This document shows, piece after piece, positions 32,601 through 44,043 of a stretch of DNA of 64,000 nt. The stretch's first letter is position 1. Each line of letters starts with the position of its first letter. Source of the DNA: Diplosphaera chodatii (taxonomy: Eukaryota > Chlorophyta > Trebouxiophyceae > Prasiolales > Stichococcaceae); contig JAALGY010000035.1 in NCBI GenBank assembly GCA_032358165.1, positions 496,001-560,000 on the forward strand, read 5' to 3'. The notes under the pieces were generated by a model. That model saw only the letters and a program-made list of their open reading frames with translations. It had not been told where the DNA came from and did no database searches. The translations under genes and the position numbers were made by a program.

Positions 32601-35600
32601 ATGGATGGCGAGCGGGGCACAATGCACGAGGGCAGCGCAGCTGCTGCGGCCGCAGCGCTGCAGGAGAGCTATGTCGCCTGGCAGCAGCGCCTGGACCAGA
32701 TCATCTCGCAGGACCCACAGGTGTGAGATGTGGAGAGCTCAATGTATTGTATGGTGTTGGCAGCAATGGCACCGCGTTCAAAGCATCCCCATGCCCACCC
32801 TGCCTGCAAGCTCGCATACCAGGCATTGCATATTCATAGTGGTGACATGTGCTGATGCTGGAGCTTGAAACTGCAGGCGGACTTTGGTTCGTTGCCGGAG
32901 GCCGCTCCGCTGCGCAGCGCCGCCCTGGCGGTGGCCTCAGTGCCTGCGCCCGGCCCCGCCCTGGAGGATGCAGCCCTCGCCGTCGCCCGCAAGGTTCGCC
33001 CCTGCGGCCATGGTGTACTTCTGCCACCGCTATGTCTTCTGCCAGGAACCAGGCAGATCGTCATGTTGCACAGACTAGCTGTGCTTGTGGTCGTGTCCCA
33101 TATATTGAAACCGTGTGAGCAGGTGTTTGGTCGGCTGCTGGAGACGGCTGGCGTGCGCGCAGCAGTGGGCGCCTACGCCGCCGCCCTGGTCGCGCTGGCG
33201 GCTGGTCCGGCGCCGCGCCTGGCCGCAGAGTTCGCCGGCTGGTACACGCGCGCCGAGGACGACCGCAAGTACCAGCGCAACATCGGTGCGTGCTCGCGAG
33301 GCTACTGTGTGTGTCAGGCAATGCACATGGTATACGCACATAGAGCTGCATCACATGTTCCCTCGTCTTGCGCCTCCACAGTCATGCAGGGCATACTATA
33401 GCAGCAGGCAGGCAAGCCTGCAGCCTTTGCTGTGCTCAGCCCACGCATCGCATCAGCACATCTTGCCGTTGCGCTGCACAGGCGAGGCGCTAGTGCGGGG
33501 GGCGCTGCTGCGGCTGCCCGACTTCGATGCGCACCTGGGCGCGGCCATCACGGGGCGCTCCCCGGCCGCCACCGAGCTGGCGGTGCACCTGCTGAAGGCG
33601 GCCGTGCAGGACGCCAACCCCCCGCTGGCGGGCCCCGACCTCCCGGCCTCCGTAGATGTGCGTCCTGAGCACACTGCGCCGTGCTGCTCAAGCATCGTGA
33701 CTGGTTTGCTGCAAAAAGTCTGCTAACGAAGGACAGCGCAACAGCCGACTGGTCAGCTCTGTCGTCCTTGCTTGCACTTGTCCGACACCCGCAGAAGTGA
33801 GACGCTGCTGTGCGCCTGCAGATCCTGACAAAGCTGGCGTCGCAGAGCTCTGGCGGAGCGCCGCTGCTGGCCTTGCTGGACCAGGCGCGCCGCGGCATCA
33901 GCGCCCAGCAGCCAGCCCCTCCTGCAGGTGCGGATCTGCACCGTGCAGCATCGGCATGGCGAAAGAGTGTGACCATGGAAAGGAAGCGCTGACACATGTG
34001 GCACCTTGGCTGCGAGCCCATTGGGTCACGCCGCATCCCACTGTTCTATGTAAAGTGCTCCCACCACATTACATCGACCTGCCGCGTCGCGTCGTCAATG
34101 CAACGCTGTCATCGTCTTCACTTAAAGGGCCGCCCCCGGGCGAGGCGCCGCCGCTGCCACGCCCCGGCAGCCGGCAGGGCCCGCCCCCGGGTGTCCCGCC
34201 CCCGGCAGACCCCAACGAGCCCGCCGGCCTGCGGGAGCAGGTGCCCACGATCTGCGTGGACAACCCCATTTTGGCACATGTAGTTGTGTATGCTGGTGGC
34301 GCGCTGTGAGCCTGCCGCGATGTGGGTCACGCTGCATATTTTTCCGCTGAGACGGTGTGTCTATCATCCTGTGATGTGTCACATGATCAGGTGGCGGTGC
34401 TGTTCGACCGGTGGGCGGCCCTGGTGGAAGAGTCGCCCGGCGACAAGGTGCACGCCGGCTACGTGCAGCACCTGCAGCAGGCCGGCTTCCTGAAGGTGAA
34501 TCTGCCACACCAAGCTCGGCCAAGCCGCATTGCCTGGCAGCGTCTGCATGCGACCCTATCTTAGAGCAATGCATATTCATGTTGTCCTGAATGAGGCTCA
34601 TGCTGTTCGACAATGAACGACACCCCCTCAGCAGTTCGGGACCACATGCAGGGGGACGAGGCCACGGACCGCTTCCTGCGCATGCTGCTGGAGCTGGCGG
34701 TGGCGCACTGCCTGGCCTCGGAGGCGGGCGTCGCGGGCGGCCCCGCCACCGGCGGCCGCCCCTGCGCCCTGTCCTTCCTGGCGGTGCATGCCCTCAGTCA
34801 CCCCCTTGTTCCACACGCCTGACCTTGCAAGCGCACAATGCTACAGAATTATTCCAGGGTGGTACCGCCCTGCTGCAACCGCTGCCTGTATCGTGGGTGT
34901 TTCCGTGAGCAGGTGGACGCAGCTGCACGGCTGCTGGTGACGCTCATCTCCGCGCACGGCGGCGGCGCCGCGCTGCTGGCCCGCTCCCTGTCCGTCATGA
35001 CCACAGGTGCGCCTGCTCAAGCGCCTGCTGCCTCCCCATGACTCCAGGCTGTGTGACGTGCCTGGCTCAGCTGCATGCCCAGCTGCACCAGCATGTGCAA
35101 CAATGCCCTTGCCGCTGCCAGCGTGCCCGCAGCAGGGTGCGCATGCACTCGATGGGGGCTGATGTCGGCACGGGGCTCCTCATGAAGTGCAATCTGAACC
35201 ATGCACATTGGGGAAACCGCTTCTGTCCACCGCGTGACGCAGTGCTGCGGCGGGATGCGGAGGAGCGGGGCGAGGCCTTCAATGCGCGGCCCTACTTCCG
35301 GCTGGCGGTCGGCCTCATCAGCGAGCTGGCGCCGGCTGCCGGGGCGGAGGACGCCAGCGGCTTCGGCATGCTGGCGGCGCTGGCCTCGGCCTTCAACGCG
35401 CTGCAGCCGCTGCGCGTGCCGGGCTTCGCGTTCTCGTGGCTGGAGCTCATCAGCCACAGGTGCTGCCCTGGGGCAGAGCACACGCTCAGGAGCTGCTTGT
35501 GGTGCATGCCTGGTAGGGTACCCACGCGGGTGTACCAGCGCCAGTGCAGCTTGTACCGTGACCACAGCAGAGCCGTAGGACTCCTTTCATCCACTCGGAT

Positions 35601-37930
35601 GTGACATGTCTCACACCGCTGCATGATGATGCAAATGGACCGACGAAAGGTGTTGCTCGTTGCGTGGCAGGCACTTCATGCCGGCGATGCTGATGTACCC
35701 GGGCAACCGGGGGTGGCCCGCGTTCCAGGCGCTGCTGCGCGGCCTGCTGCGCTTCCTGGAGCCCTACCTCCGCAACGCGCAGCTCACCGAGGCCATCCGC
35801 CTGCTGTACAAGGTGTGCGCTGTGCGGATGAGCTGACAGCGGTGCTGAGCGTCTCAGCATTGGCACGTCCAAGACGGTGGGTGTGAAAACGCCGAAAGGG
35901 TCTGCAGGGTATGTATATGTTCAGTGAATGTGCATTTCTGGCTCGTTCTTGCGTTTGCTCAACACATGTGATGCACGTTAAAAATAATATGTGCCTGATG
36001 TTGGTGCAGGGCACGCTGCGGGTGCTGCTGGTGCTGCTGCACGACTTCCCGGAGCTGCTGTGCGAGTACCACTTCGCGCTGTGCGACTGCGTGCCGCCCA
36101 GCTGCATCCAGGTGCGGGGCGTCATCTGAGGCTATATCTGGAGGCGCACATCAACGCACAGCAACAGCAACCTGAGCTGTGCTTTTGCGGACGCGTGCAG
36201 ATGCGCAACCTGCTGCTGTCCGCCTTCCCGAGGGCGATGCGGCTGCCGGACCCCTTCACCCCCAACCTCAAGGTGCATGCACATTCCAACCCGCTGTTCA
36301 CCACCCATGACAAGATGTGATGCCGTTTGTGGTGGGAGCGGCCACGCTTACTGGTGGTTGCAAAGCTTGAGCCGGCCTCCGCTTGTTGTCCAGGTGGACC
36401 TGCTGCCGGAGATCAGCCACCCGCCGCGCTTCCAGCCGCAGCCGGACGCGCTGCTGGAGCGCGCCCCCGGACTCAAGTGCGCCTCCTGTGCCGCTTTGCT
36501 GGGTGGAACATGGCCCTGCGTCGCTCTCAGCACACTGGCAGATCTGCGGATGCAGCAGCTGTTGCCAGCTCAAGAATCGGACGGAACTCGGCCTCCTGCA
36601 AACTTGGTCGTACGCATCACACCCTTGCAATCCACAGTGCTCATCGTGCTGCTGTGTGTGCCGCAGGGCGGAGATCGATGGGTACCTGGGCGCGCGGCGG
36701 CCGGGCGGCTGGCTGGGCGGGCTGCGCGGCCGACTGCTGCTGCCGCCGGGCGAGGTGGTGGTCGCCGGCACCCACTACGACGTGCCCCTCATCAACGCTC
36801 TCGTGTTCTATGTCGGCATCCGGGTGCGCCCACCCTGCAGCTCCCAGCTTTTGTTCGACATGTGGTCTCGCATCATGCGCTCGCAGCATGCCATGCCTGA
36901 GCAAGCGGGCTGCTGCACGGTCGTGCTTCACATTCGTAGCGTCCCGAGGGCCGTAACCGCGAACTTTGGGCTGCACCCAACAGGCCATCGAGGCGGGCCA
37001 CGGGGTGGGCGGCACGGCTGCGGCGCCGTCCAACCCGCCCCTGGACGTCTTCAGCCGCCTGGCCTCCGACCTGGACACCGAGGTGTGCCATACTTTTCCC
37101 CCATGGTTTGGCGTTTCAGATGTATGTGCACACACATCAGCCGCAGCCATTGCGGCAGGGTTTGCTGCTGCATGTCGTTGCAGCATCACCCTGACCTCAT
37201 CATGATTGGAATTGCGACCCTGCAGCAGTCTGCAGCCTGCAGCACAGCACCTGAGCAGTTGCAGCAGCTTGATCACATCGTTAGCGTGACAAAACCTATC
37301 CATACTACACAGGGCCGGTACCTGTTCCTGAACGCGCTGGCGAACCAGTTGCGGTACCCCAACAGCCACACGCACTACTTCTCCTGCGTCCTGCTGTTCC
37401 TTTTCTCTGAGGCGCAGCAGGTCAGTGCAGCATCCCTGTGCCTGGCATGCGCTGCACCTGCATTGAAGCTATCTGCCTCGGCGCCCCACAAACTTTGATG
37501 CCCTTCATCACGCTGCTTCCGCTGCCTCGCAGGAGATCGTACAGGAGCAGATCACGCGCGTGCTGCTGGAGCGCCTGATTGTTAATCGGCCGCACCCATG
37601 GGGCCTGCTGATCACCTTCATCGAGTTGATCAAGAACCCGCGGTGTGCACCCCTGCATATCCTGCTGCAGAATGCAGCTGCGCACGTGGCAGTGCAGCAG
37701 CCAGCAGGCTTTGCTGTTGCTGTCTTCTTGAGTGCGAACATGGTTGCATTTTCACGAGCTGACCGTGCTGTTGGTTTATCCACCTTAGGTACAGCTTCTG
37801 GACGCACTCGTTCACGCACTGCGCGCCGGAGATCGAGCGCCTGTTCGAGTCCGTGGCACGCAGCTGCATGGGCCCCACCGCGCCGCCAGCTGGCGAGGAG
37901 GCACAGCCAGGCCCCGTGCTCGCGCAGTGA
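23617..37930 (+). CDS. NOT1: NOT1, scaffold subunit of the CCR4-NOT deadenylase complex
   Basis: A 14.3 kb plus-strand gene with about 45 exons. It starts at ATG 23617 ([20 protein letters not shown]) and stops at 37928-37930. The N-terminal HEAT region fills exons to about 25720 (the exon from about 24280 to 25360 is the longest). The segment near 25970-27560 matches the CNOT1 HEAT/TTP-binding part ([47 protein letters not shown]). The MIF4G domain that binds CAF1 follows (about 28600-30100: [54 protein letters not shown]). The CAF40-binding domain comes next (about 30790-32060: [40 protein letters not shown]). The C-terminal NOT module for NOT2/3 ends the protein (about 35240-37900: [88 protein letters not shown]). 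Known role: assembles cytoplasmic mRNA deadenylation and decay. Some weakly conserved exons (28090-28260, 30535-30655, 33790-34250) are placed with less certainty. Confidence 0.95.
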
Positions 37931-38555
37931 TGCTGCGGATCTAGGGTTGTCAGCAGAGGGCAGCCAACAGTCGAGCCACCAGCAGGGAGCGGGGGTGGAA
38001 CAAAGTTTGATGCAAGGATGCCGCAAGTGCAATCAGGACGGGGGTAGGCCGTTTGCTGCATGTTCACACGGGGTAGATAGAGGGCTCAGCGGCACTGGGT
38101 ACCATTTTGCTGAGGCAAGGAGTGAAGCAACCATCTTGTTGTTGGTGCTGGGAAGCGATGCTTTCGCTGGCAGCGTGGAGAAGTGGATAGGGCTTGCTAC
38201 ATGCAGGCGTGTCTGTCCAGCACATTGCCAACAACCAGGATGGGCCTTCTCGGACATGGCATGGTGTCGGCGTGCACACACTGAAACTTCCAGCCGGAGG
38301 CCCTGGAGCGATGCTTGGCTCATCCCAGGGTCTAGCTAGCCTGGGCAAAATCGAGCCATCGCGACAGATCAACAACGGGTGTCTAACCGCGACTGATTGT
38401 GCAAGCTCAGGGAGCCTGTTGTAGGGTCTCGAACAACAGGCTGTAGTGCCCCTGCTTTGAGATCGCACAGGGTCACACCGCACACAGCTTTGAGTTGACA
38501 CCGAACACCGTTCCGATGGTGTCGTCGGATAGTTGCCCTCTTGGAACTGCAACAA
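37931..38555. other. Intergenic NOT1 3' region / MscS upstream
   Basis: About 625 bp without a recognised coding block on either strand. A minus-strand open frame at 38064-38555 exists, but has no ATG-led conserved content and no splice partner. The region should hold the NOT1 3' UTR and the promoter of the next gene. Confidence 0.45.
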
Positions 38556-41500
38556 ATGTCAGCGTATGATTCACACTACACATCCGTTCAGGCGGCCAAG
38601 GGTGGCTGCGCCGTGTCAGGGCCATGGCACAGGGTCTCCAGTGCAGCTGTCTGCACACCTGCGCTTCTACAGGCAGGCATTGCCAGCAGATCTGGACAAG
38701 AGAAGTCCTCAGGCGAGCTCTACTTCGACAACCAGCTGCACATGACACGTCTTATTCCACACAAGCAGCAGCTGAGCAGGGGATGCTACCTGCAATGCGA
38801 CTGCTCTGCGTGCCGCAACACACTCACACAAGTGAGCTGATTTGTCGGCCATTTGCAGGTCACACGCGTTGTTCCTCGCTTGAGACTCTTGCACAGGTTC
38901 CCGCGGGGCTGCAACTTCGGCTGCACATCAGTCGCAGTCACTGCTTCCGCCAAGCAGCAATGGGGCTGCCCGAACTTGGCGGGTCCCAGCACGTGCCGTT
39001 GGCACTCAGCACGCAGCATCCCACTACAGCAAAGCAGCGGATCAGCCAGCAGCGTCTGCATGCACCATGCTTTGTCCAATGGCGAAGCGCGGGGCCGCTC
39101 AGAAAGCAGGCTTGTGGCTCATGCAGTGAGCAGCAGCAACGGCGCAGGGGCCTACCACAGCGAGGATGAGTACATAGATGGATCGGATACATATTTCGAC
39201 GATGACGACTATTTCTTTCGGGATGGGCTGCTCGCCTACGAGACCAGAATCAGCCAGCTCGGAGAGGTGCTCTTCCGCTGTCCATCTGCAGGGCCGGCTC
39301 TGCAGATATGGCTTGTCCCCGAAGCAGTTGTATGCCACCCCACTTACTGTAGGCCTAGTGCAAATGGTGAGTTTGTGAACACAGGACATGCAGGCTGAGG
39401 ATGAGCAACAGGCTGCAGCAGCTGCCCAGCCCGGTGCAGAGGGCCACCACCCAAACAGAGCAGCGAGGTACGCGATGTAGCAGCCGCTCTTACATATCCA
39501 TCTTGCCAACCTTCCCCATGGTGGTCACCGCATGCATGGCTGCAGTAACACTGCAGCAGCAAACGATAAGCATTCAGGCGAGTCATGTGGCCGTGTGCCC
39601 CGCCTCCACAGGGGCCAGGCGGTGGCGTCGCAGCTGGGCAGCATGCTCAGAGACGTGCCAAAGCGCACTGCAGACGCCGTCAGCACCTCAGCTGCGGGCA
39701 CGGCATCCATGCTCCGAGAGGCCCGCTGGAAGGCAGCCCTGCAGGTGTCTGGCACCTCGCGTGCTCATCACAGGCTAACCCTGCAGCGAACGCTGTCTGG
39801 AAGACCATGGGCAGGGCTTGCATGCACCACTGAGTGTGAGAGACCCTGTGCATGATGTGCGCCGTGCAGGCCCTGTGGGGGCAGCTGCTGTGGCTTTGGA
39901 ACCGCCCCACCTTCCAGCGGATCCGGTTCATGTTTTCCATGGCGAACCTCAGCGTGCGGCTGCCGGCCGTCATGGCCATCATTGGCACCCAAATCGGCCT
40001 GCTGTCGACGCAGGTACTGCTGTATGATGTTCTCATCTCCCTGTGTATCTGTACCATCCAGCACGGCTGGCAGACCCAGATTTACCTGAGCACAGTGGTC
40101 CAGTCAGCCTGATGTGGGCAGTCATAGACGCACTGCTGGCTGCTGGTTTGTGGTGTGCGTCCACTGTCTCAGGTCGAGGCAGCCGTACGGAACAGCAGCA
40201 CATCGTGCGCAGGTGTCGCTGCCGATGTTGGCCCCGCTGCTGCTGGGTACGGGCATGATGTTCCGCAGCATCAAGGCCAATGCCAGCATCATCTTCCCCC
40301 GCATTGGCTTCATGGTCGTGCTGCTGTGGGTGCGTCACTCTGCTCACGACCGTCCTTCATTCCATTGTTCGGACCAGCCTTGTTGCATTGCATGTGCTGC
40401 CTGGACGGAACATATCATCAGAGTATTCAACTACCTGTCGCAGGTGCTCTGGTTTGCCAACTCAGTGGTGCAGAACACGGTGATGTACCTGCGTCGCCAG
40501 GGCGCGATCGACCACAGGTGCCGAGCAATCATGGCCTGCCGCTGGCTTGCTTGTGTGCCTGTGAATGCCACACAGCCCAATGCTCGCACACCTTCGACGA
40601 CTGTCGCGGACTGCAGTCAGCATTTAAATTGCAGGGTGTCGGGCGCGGTGGTGAACGCCAGCGAGGTGACGGTGCTGGTGGCGGCCGTGGTGATCCTGCT
40701 GTCCATGCTGGGCCTCAACCTGAGCGGGCTGCTCATCCCCGCGGGCGTCGCGCTGGCGCTGGCCGCCAAGGACCTGAGCCACAACTTCCTCGCCGGCTTC
40801 TTCCTGTTCGCCGTCCAGGTGCCCTGCTCGACCCTGTCACATGGCGATGGCTTCAGGCAAAAACAGCGCGCACACTGACTGCAGGACCATACGAGGCTTT
40901 CTGAGCTCTTGGTGTACTTTGTAGCAGAAGCTCTGCCACAGCCTTGCCAGCTCCTGTTACTCGAGAAGCAGCATGACCAATGTTGTAAGTTGAATTGTGC
41001 AGCCGTTCAAGCTGGGGGACCGGGTGGGGGTGGCCTACAGCAGCGCGGCACCCAGCCTGTCAGGGGGCGCGCAGGGCGCCTGGTTCGAGGGCGTGTGCGA
41101 GAAGGTCGACCTGCGGTGCGTCACCACTGTTGCTTGTTATGCCCATGACATGTTGCCCGACCAGGGCAGCGGTGGACGCCCCTTGCAGATGTTTCCCTTC
41201 GACTGCATCATGTCAACTATGACGCATGCGAATCCTGCAGCAATCTTGGCGCGTGCAAGAAGTGCTACATTCTGGAGCTTATGACGATCAGCCTCCTTGC
41301 TATGCAGGTACACAACCATCAAGAGCGGGCGGCGACGGCTGCTGGTCCCCAACTCAGCGTTCATCACGCGCGAGTTCATGGTGCTGGACGACGCCCCCGT
41401 CAACGATGCCCACAACCTGTGGGAAAAGCCGCAGGTGGGTGTCCATGACCAGCCATGAATTGAACACGCCTGTGTGCTGCACTGTATGACGTCGCTTGCG

Positions 41501-42261
41501 TGCAGTCTTGGTGCAAGTCGACGCGGCCGCATGAGCTCAAGCACTGCATGCAAGCAACTGCAGTCGCCGCCTTGGTGCGGTCACAGCTTGCAGAGCATGG
41601 TCACAGCTGTCCACACCTGTGGTTTCCTGTGGCAGGGGCAGGGGCGGCAGCAGCAGCAGCAGCAGCAGGAGCAGCAGGACACGCAAGGGCAGCCGGGGCA
41701 GCGGGGCGGGGATGCGCATGACTGGGTACGGCACACGGTGCTCGAGGAGCAGCCCTTCCACGCCGCCACCTCGCCCAACCACACGCGCGCCAGGTGAACC
41801 TCAGACCTTGCTCCCGCGCCGCGCCAGCCACCAGACGTTGGTCCATCAGTGGCACAGGTCCAGCAGCAGGCTGTTGATCCGAGTTGATGCTCACATGCTG
41901 GTGGTTCTTGGACATCCTTGGCGTCATTGGCAGACGAGTTGCACACCGGATCATGCACATCCCAGCAGGCTCACCTTGCGAAGGCTGATGTCTGCCGCTC
42001 TGAGGGTTCCCATACAGTGTAGCGTTGCAACACCTGGCTGACAGCAGTGCACTGCCCTGCAGTGCGCTGGGCAATGGGCAGCACAGCAGCTACAGCGATG
42101 ACGACGGCCAGGATGACAGCCGGCCCTGGGCAGGGCCACCACGCCAGTCACCGCAGCGGTGGCGGCGGCGGCGGCGGAGCGACTGGCCGGGGCCGCCCCC
42201 ATCCTGGGCCGTGGAGCCCGAGCCCATGTATGAGCACAGCCGCTATGACGGCACCATATGA
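38556..42261 (+). CDS. MscS-family mechanosensitive channel, probably organellar
   Basis: Plus-strand multi-exon gene. The identifying blocks are two or three membrane segments (FSMANLSVRLPAVMAIIGTQ, VSLPMLAPLLLGTGMMF, RIGFMVVLLW) and the pore-lining TM3 and beta domain. The latter contain VLVAAVVILLSMLGLNLSG, LLIPAGVALALAAKDLSHNF, FKLGDRVGVAY and YTTIKSGRRRLLVPNSAFI. This is the standard MscS core (about 39870-41430), a tension-gated channel for osmotic release. Upstream is an acidic block (YHSEDEYIDGSDTYFDDDDY, about 39155-39210), preceded by a Ser/Arg/Cys-rich leader that could be a plastid or mitochondrial presequence. The C terminus is low complexity: a Gln run at about 41650, then Ser/Asp and Arg/Trp/Pro-rich sequence ending HSRYDGTI before the stop at 42259-42261. 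The start is uncertain: ATG 38556 joins in phase through a GTGAGC donor at 38831 to the leader exon at about 38861, but a later ATG is possible. Confidence 0.83.
41648..41677 (+). repeat. Coding CAG repeat (polyglutamine)
   Basis: Seven CAG codons, one GAG and two more CAG encode Gln7-Glu-Gln2 in the cytosolic or stromal tail of the MscS-like protein. Pure CAG units make it a likely length-variable microsatellite. Confidence 0.85.
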
Positions 42262-42763
42262 GGGATGGCAGGGACGCTCAGCAGGCATCTGACGGGGCTG
42301 CACTGCTTGAGTCGAGAGGAACACACTTGGGCAGGCGGTCAATTAGCTGTGAAGGAGTGTCCCTCTGGGCTGCCGTGTCACTGAGCGGGGCCGCAGGTCT
42401 GGCCAACTATTCATTGCCACCATGATTCTGGCATGTACACAAGGGGCGGCAAGGGCGTTGAGTTGGCGACACAGATAGGGAATGGCGGTTTATCAGGTTT
42501 AAGGGTCTCGTATGTCAGTCTTTCCAACACAGGTTGCATTTCGCAGATGATGGGGTATGTACCTGGGTGAAGGCCTACCACTGCATCTGCGACCGTGCTT
42601 CGAAGAATTCTGGAACTCGCTTAGCTTGCAATAACCTTACACTTGAGCTCCACAAGTCGTGTTCCTCGTTGTTGCCCTCTTACCCCTGTGGTGCACCCAC
42701 CAACAGTGTCAGTGCAGTTGTCAGCTAGCTGCAGCAGCACGTTTGCGGGCAACATACCGTAAG
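42262..42763. other. Intergenic MscS 3' region / BTB upstream
   Basis: About 500 bp with no conserved coding block. It should hold the MscS 3' UTR and the BTB gene promoter and 5' UTR. Confidence 0.45.
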
Positions 42764-43789
42764 ATGGGCGGGATTTTCGGTGGTGAGCGTTGTGAGGAGC
42801 CATGGAGCCATGTGGCAGGGCAATCTCCCTACGATCCTGCCTTGTTCAGCGACAGGGTCCTCGATCGCCTGACGGCGATGTCAGCAGTTTCAGACTGCAG
42901 CCTTGTGAGCTCAGACGGGACCAGCTATCCAGTGCACAGGGCCACTCTGCTGCAGCAGTCCAAAATTCTCAGGCAAGCAGACCAGCCACGCATGCAGCAC
43001 CAGACACGTGCTGCTGCGATGCCCAGTCTGCACATGCGTCACGGGGGCGCTGCTGCGAGGCTGCACGCTGAGTGCTCAGAACAGATTACGTGAGATGGTG
43101 AAGATGTGTACAACTCCACCACAGGGGCCTGCTGTCCGATGTGGCATGCACCGCTACGCTGCCAATTGACGAAGATGCAGCCACACTGCGCCTGCTGATC
43201 AGCGGCATGTATGACGTCAACATCCAAGTCAGCAAGTGCACAGTCGAGCCTCTGCTGGAGCTCAGCAGGAAGTACGACGTGGACGATATCCGGCTGAACT
43301 GCGACCGCTATCTCAGCGAGGAGCCGCTGTCAACGTCCACCCTCCCACGTCACATCAGACTGGCCTGCACTTTCGGCCTCACTTCCGCACGCAAGCGCTG
43401 CCTGGATTACATTGCAGCCGCTGATAACTACAACAGGCTTGCACGGTGAGAGCACCTGGCCTTTGCATATCGTGCAGTGCCGTCGGCCAGCCGACCTCTG
43501 CACATGCAGTCTATGGGTGGGGCAGCCCGTATGTTGCCGTGCCTGCGCAGTGCATCGTTTGATACATGATGTGACCTGCTTTGCTCGCAGGCAGCATGGC
43601 GAGGACTGGTGCAAGGATCTGCCCGGCGAGGTCATCATAGCAATCATGAACCGGCGCATGCGCGAACAAAGGCAGGAGAGGGAGGCCCGGTACCAGCAGC
43701 TCCTGGATTATGTGTGCGAGCTGCACACCGACCATCACGACAATAAGTTTCAGAAGTTTCGGCAGAGAAGGGACGAGCTCGGCTTTTGA
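42764..43789 (+). CDS. BTB/POZ domain protein
   Basis: Three exons encode a small BTB protein. Exon 1 begins at ATG 42764 (MGGIFGGERCEEPWSHVAGQ) and reaches the BTB strand/helix block SDCSLVSSDGTSYPVHRATL. It ends at 42973, apparently at a GC donor (GCAAGC). Joining to about 43126 restores the conserved reading KILRGLLSDVA. Exon 2 (to about 43448) completes the fold: LRLLISGMYDVNI, VEPLLELSRKYDVDDIRLNC, PRHIRLACTFGLTSARKRCL. Exon 3 (about 43590-43789) is a charged helical tail (MNRRMREQRQEREARYQQLL) ending RRDELGF. BTB domains dimerise, and many act as adaptors for cullin-3 ubiquitin ligases; no MATH, Kelch or NPH3 partner domain is present. Function beyond dimerisation or adaptor use cannot be told. 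A TGTAA lies 33 nt past the stop. Confidence 0.88.
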
Positions 43790-43821
43790 TGGTTCAACTT
43801 TCACCACTCGTATGCAAGACC

Positions 43822-43826
43822 TGTAA
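43822..43826 (+). terminator. Candidate TGTAA poly(A) signal, BTB gene
   Basis: TGTAA 33 nt after the BTB stop codon. TGTAA is the dominant chlorophyte polyadenylation signal; position fits, but the motif is short. Another TGTAA lies near 43930. Confidence 0.4.
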
Positions 43827-44043
43827 TGGAGCAGATGATCCTACATAAGCATGCATTTGCCGTGAGAATTGCAAAGGCTCGCCCGTTTGGACTGGGTTAA
43901 CTTCTTGATGCTGGTGATGCTGATGTCATTGTAACAGCTCATCTGCATGTCTGTCCTCAGCCGCAGCATCAGCACCATCAAGAGACCACTTGACGATCAC
44001 TAAGGTCCGCCCTCATTACTTCATTTGTCCCGAGTGTAGTAGG

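Noticed and set aside
35017..35565. 182-residue minus-strand frame in the NOT1 region
   Set aside because: Antisense shadow of NOT1 C-terminal exons, which have clear homology on the plus strand.
38064..38555. 163-residue minus-strand frame between NOT1 and the MscS gene
   Set aside because: No conserved motif, no splice partner, and composition of random GC-rich sequence.
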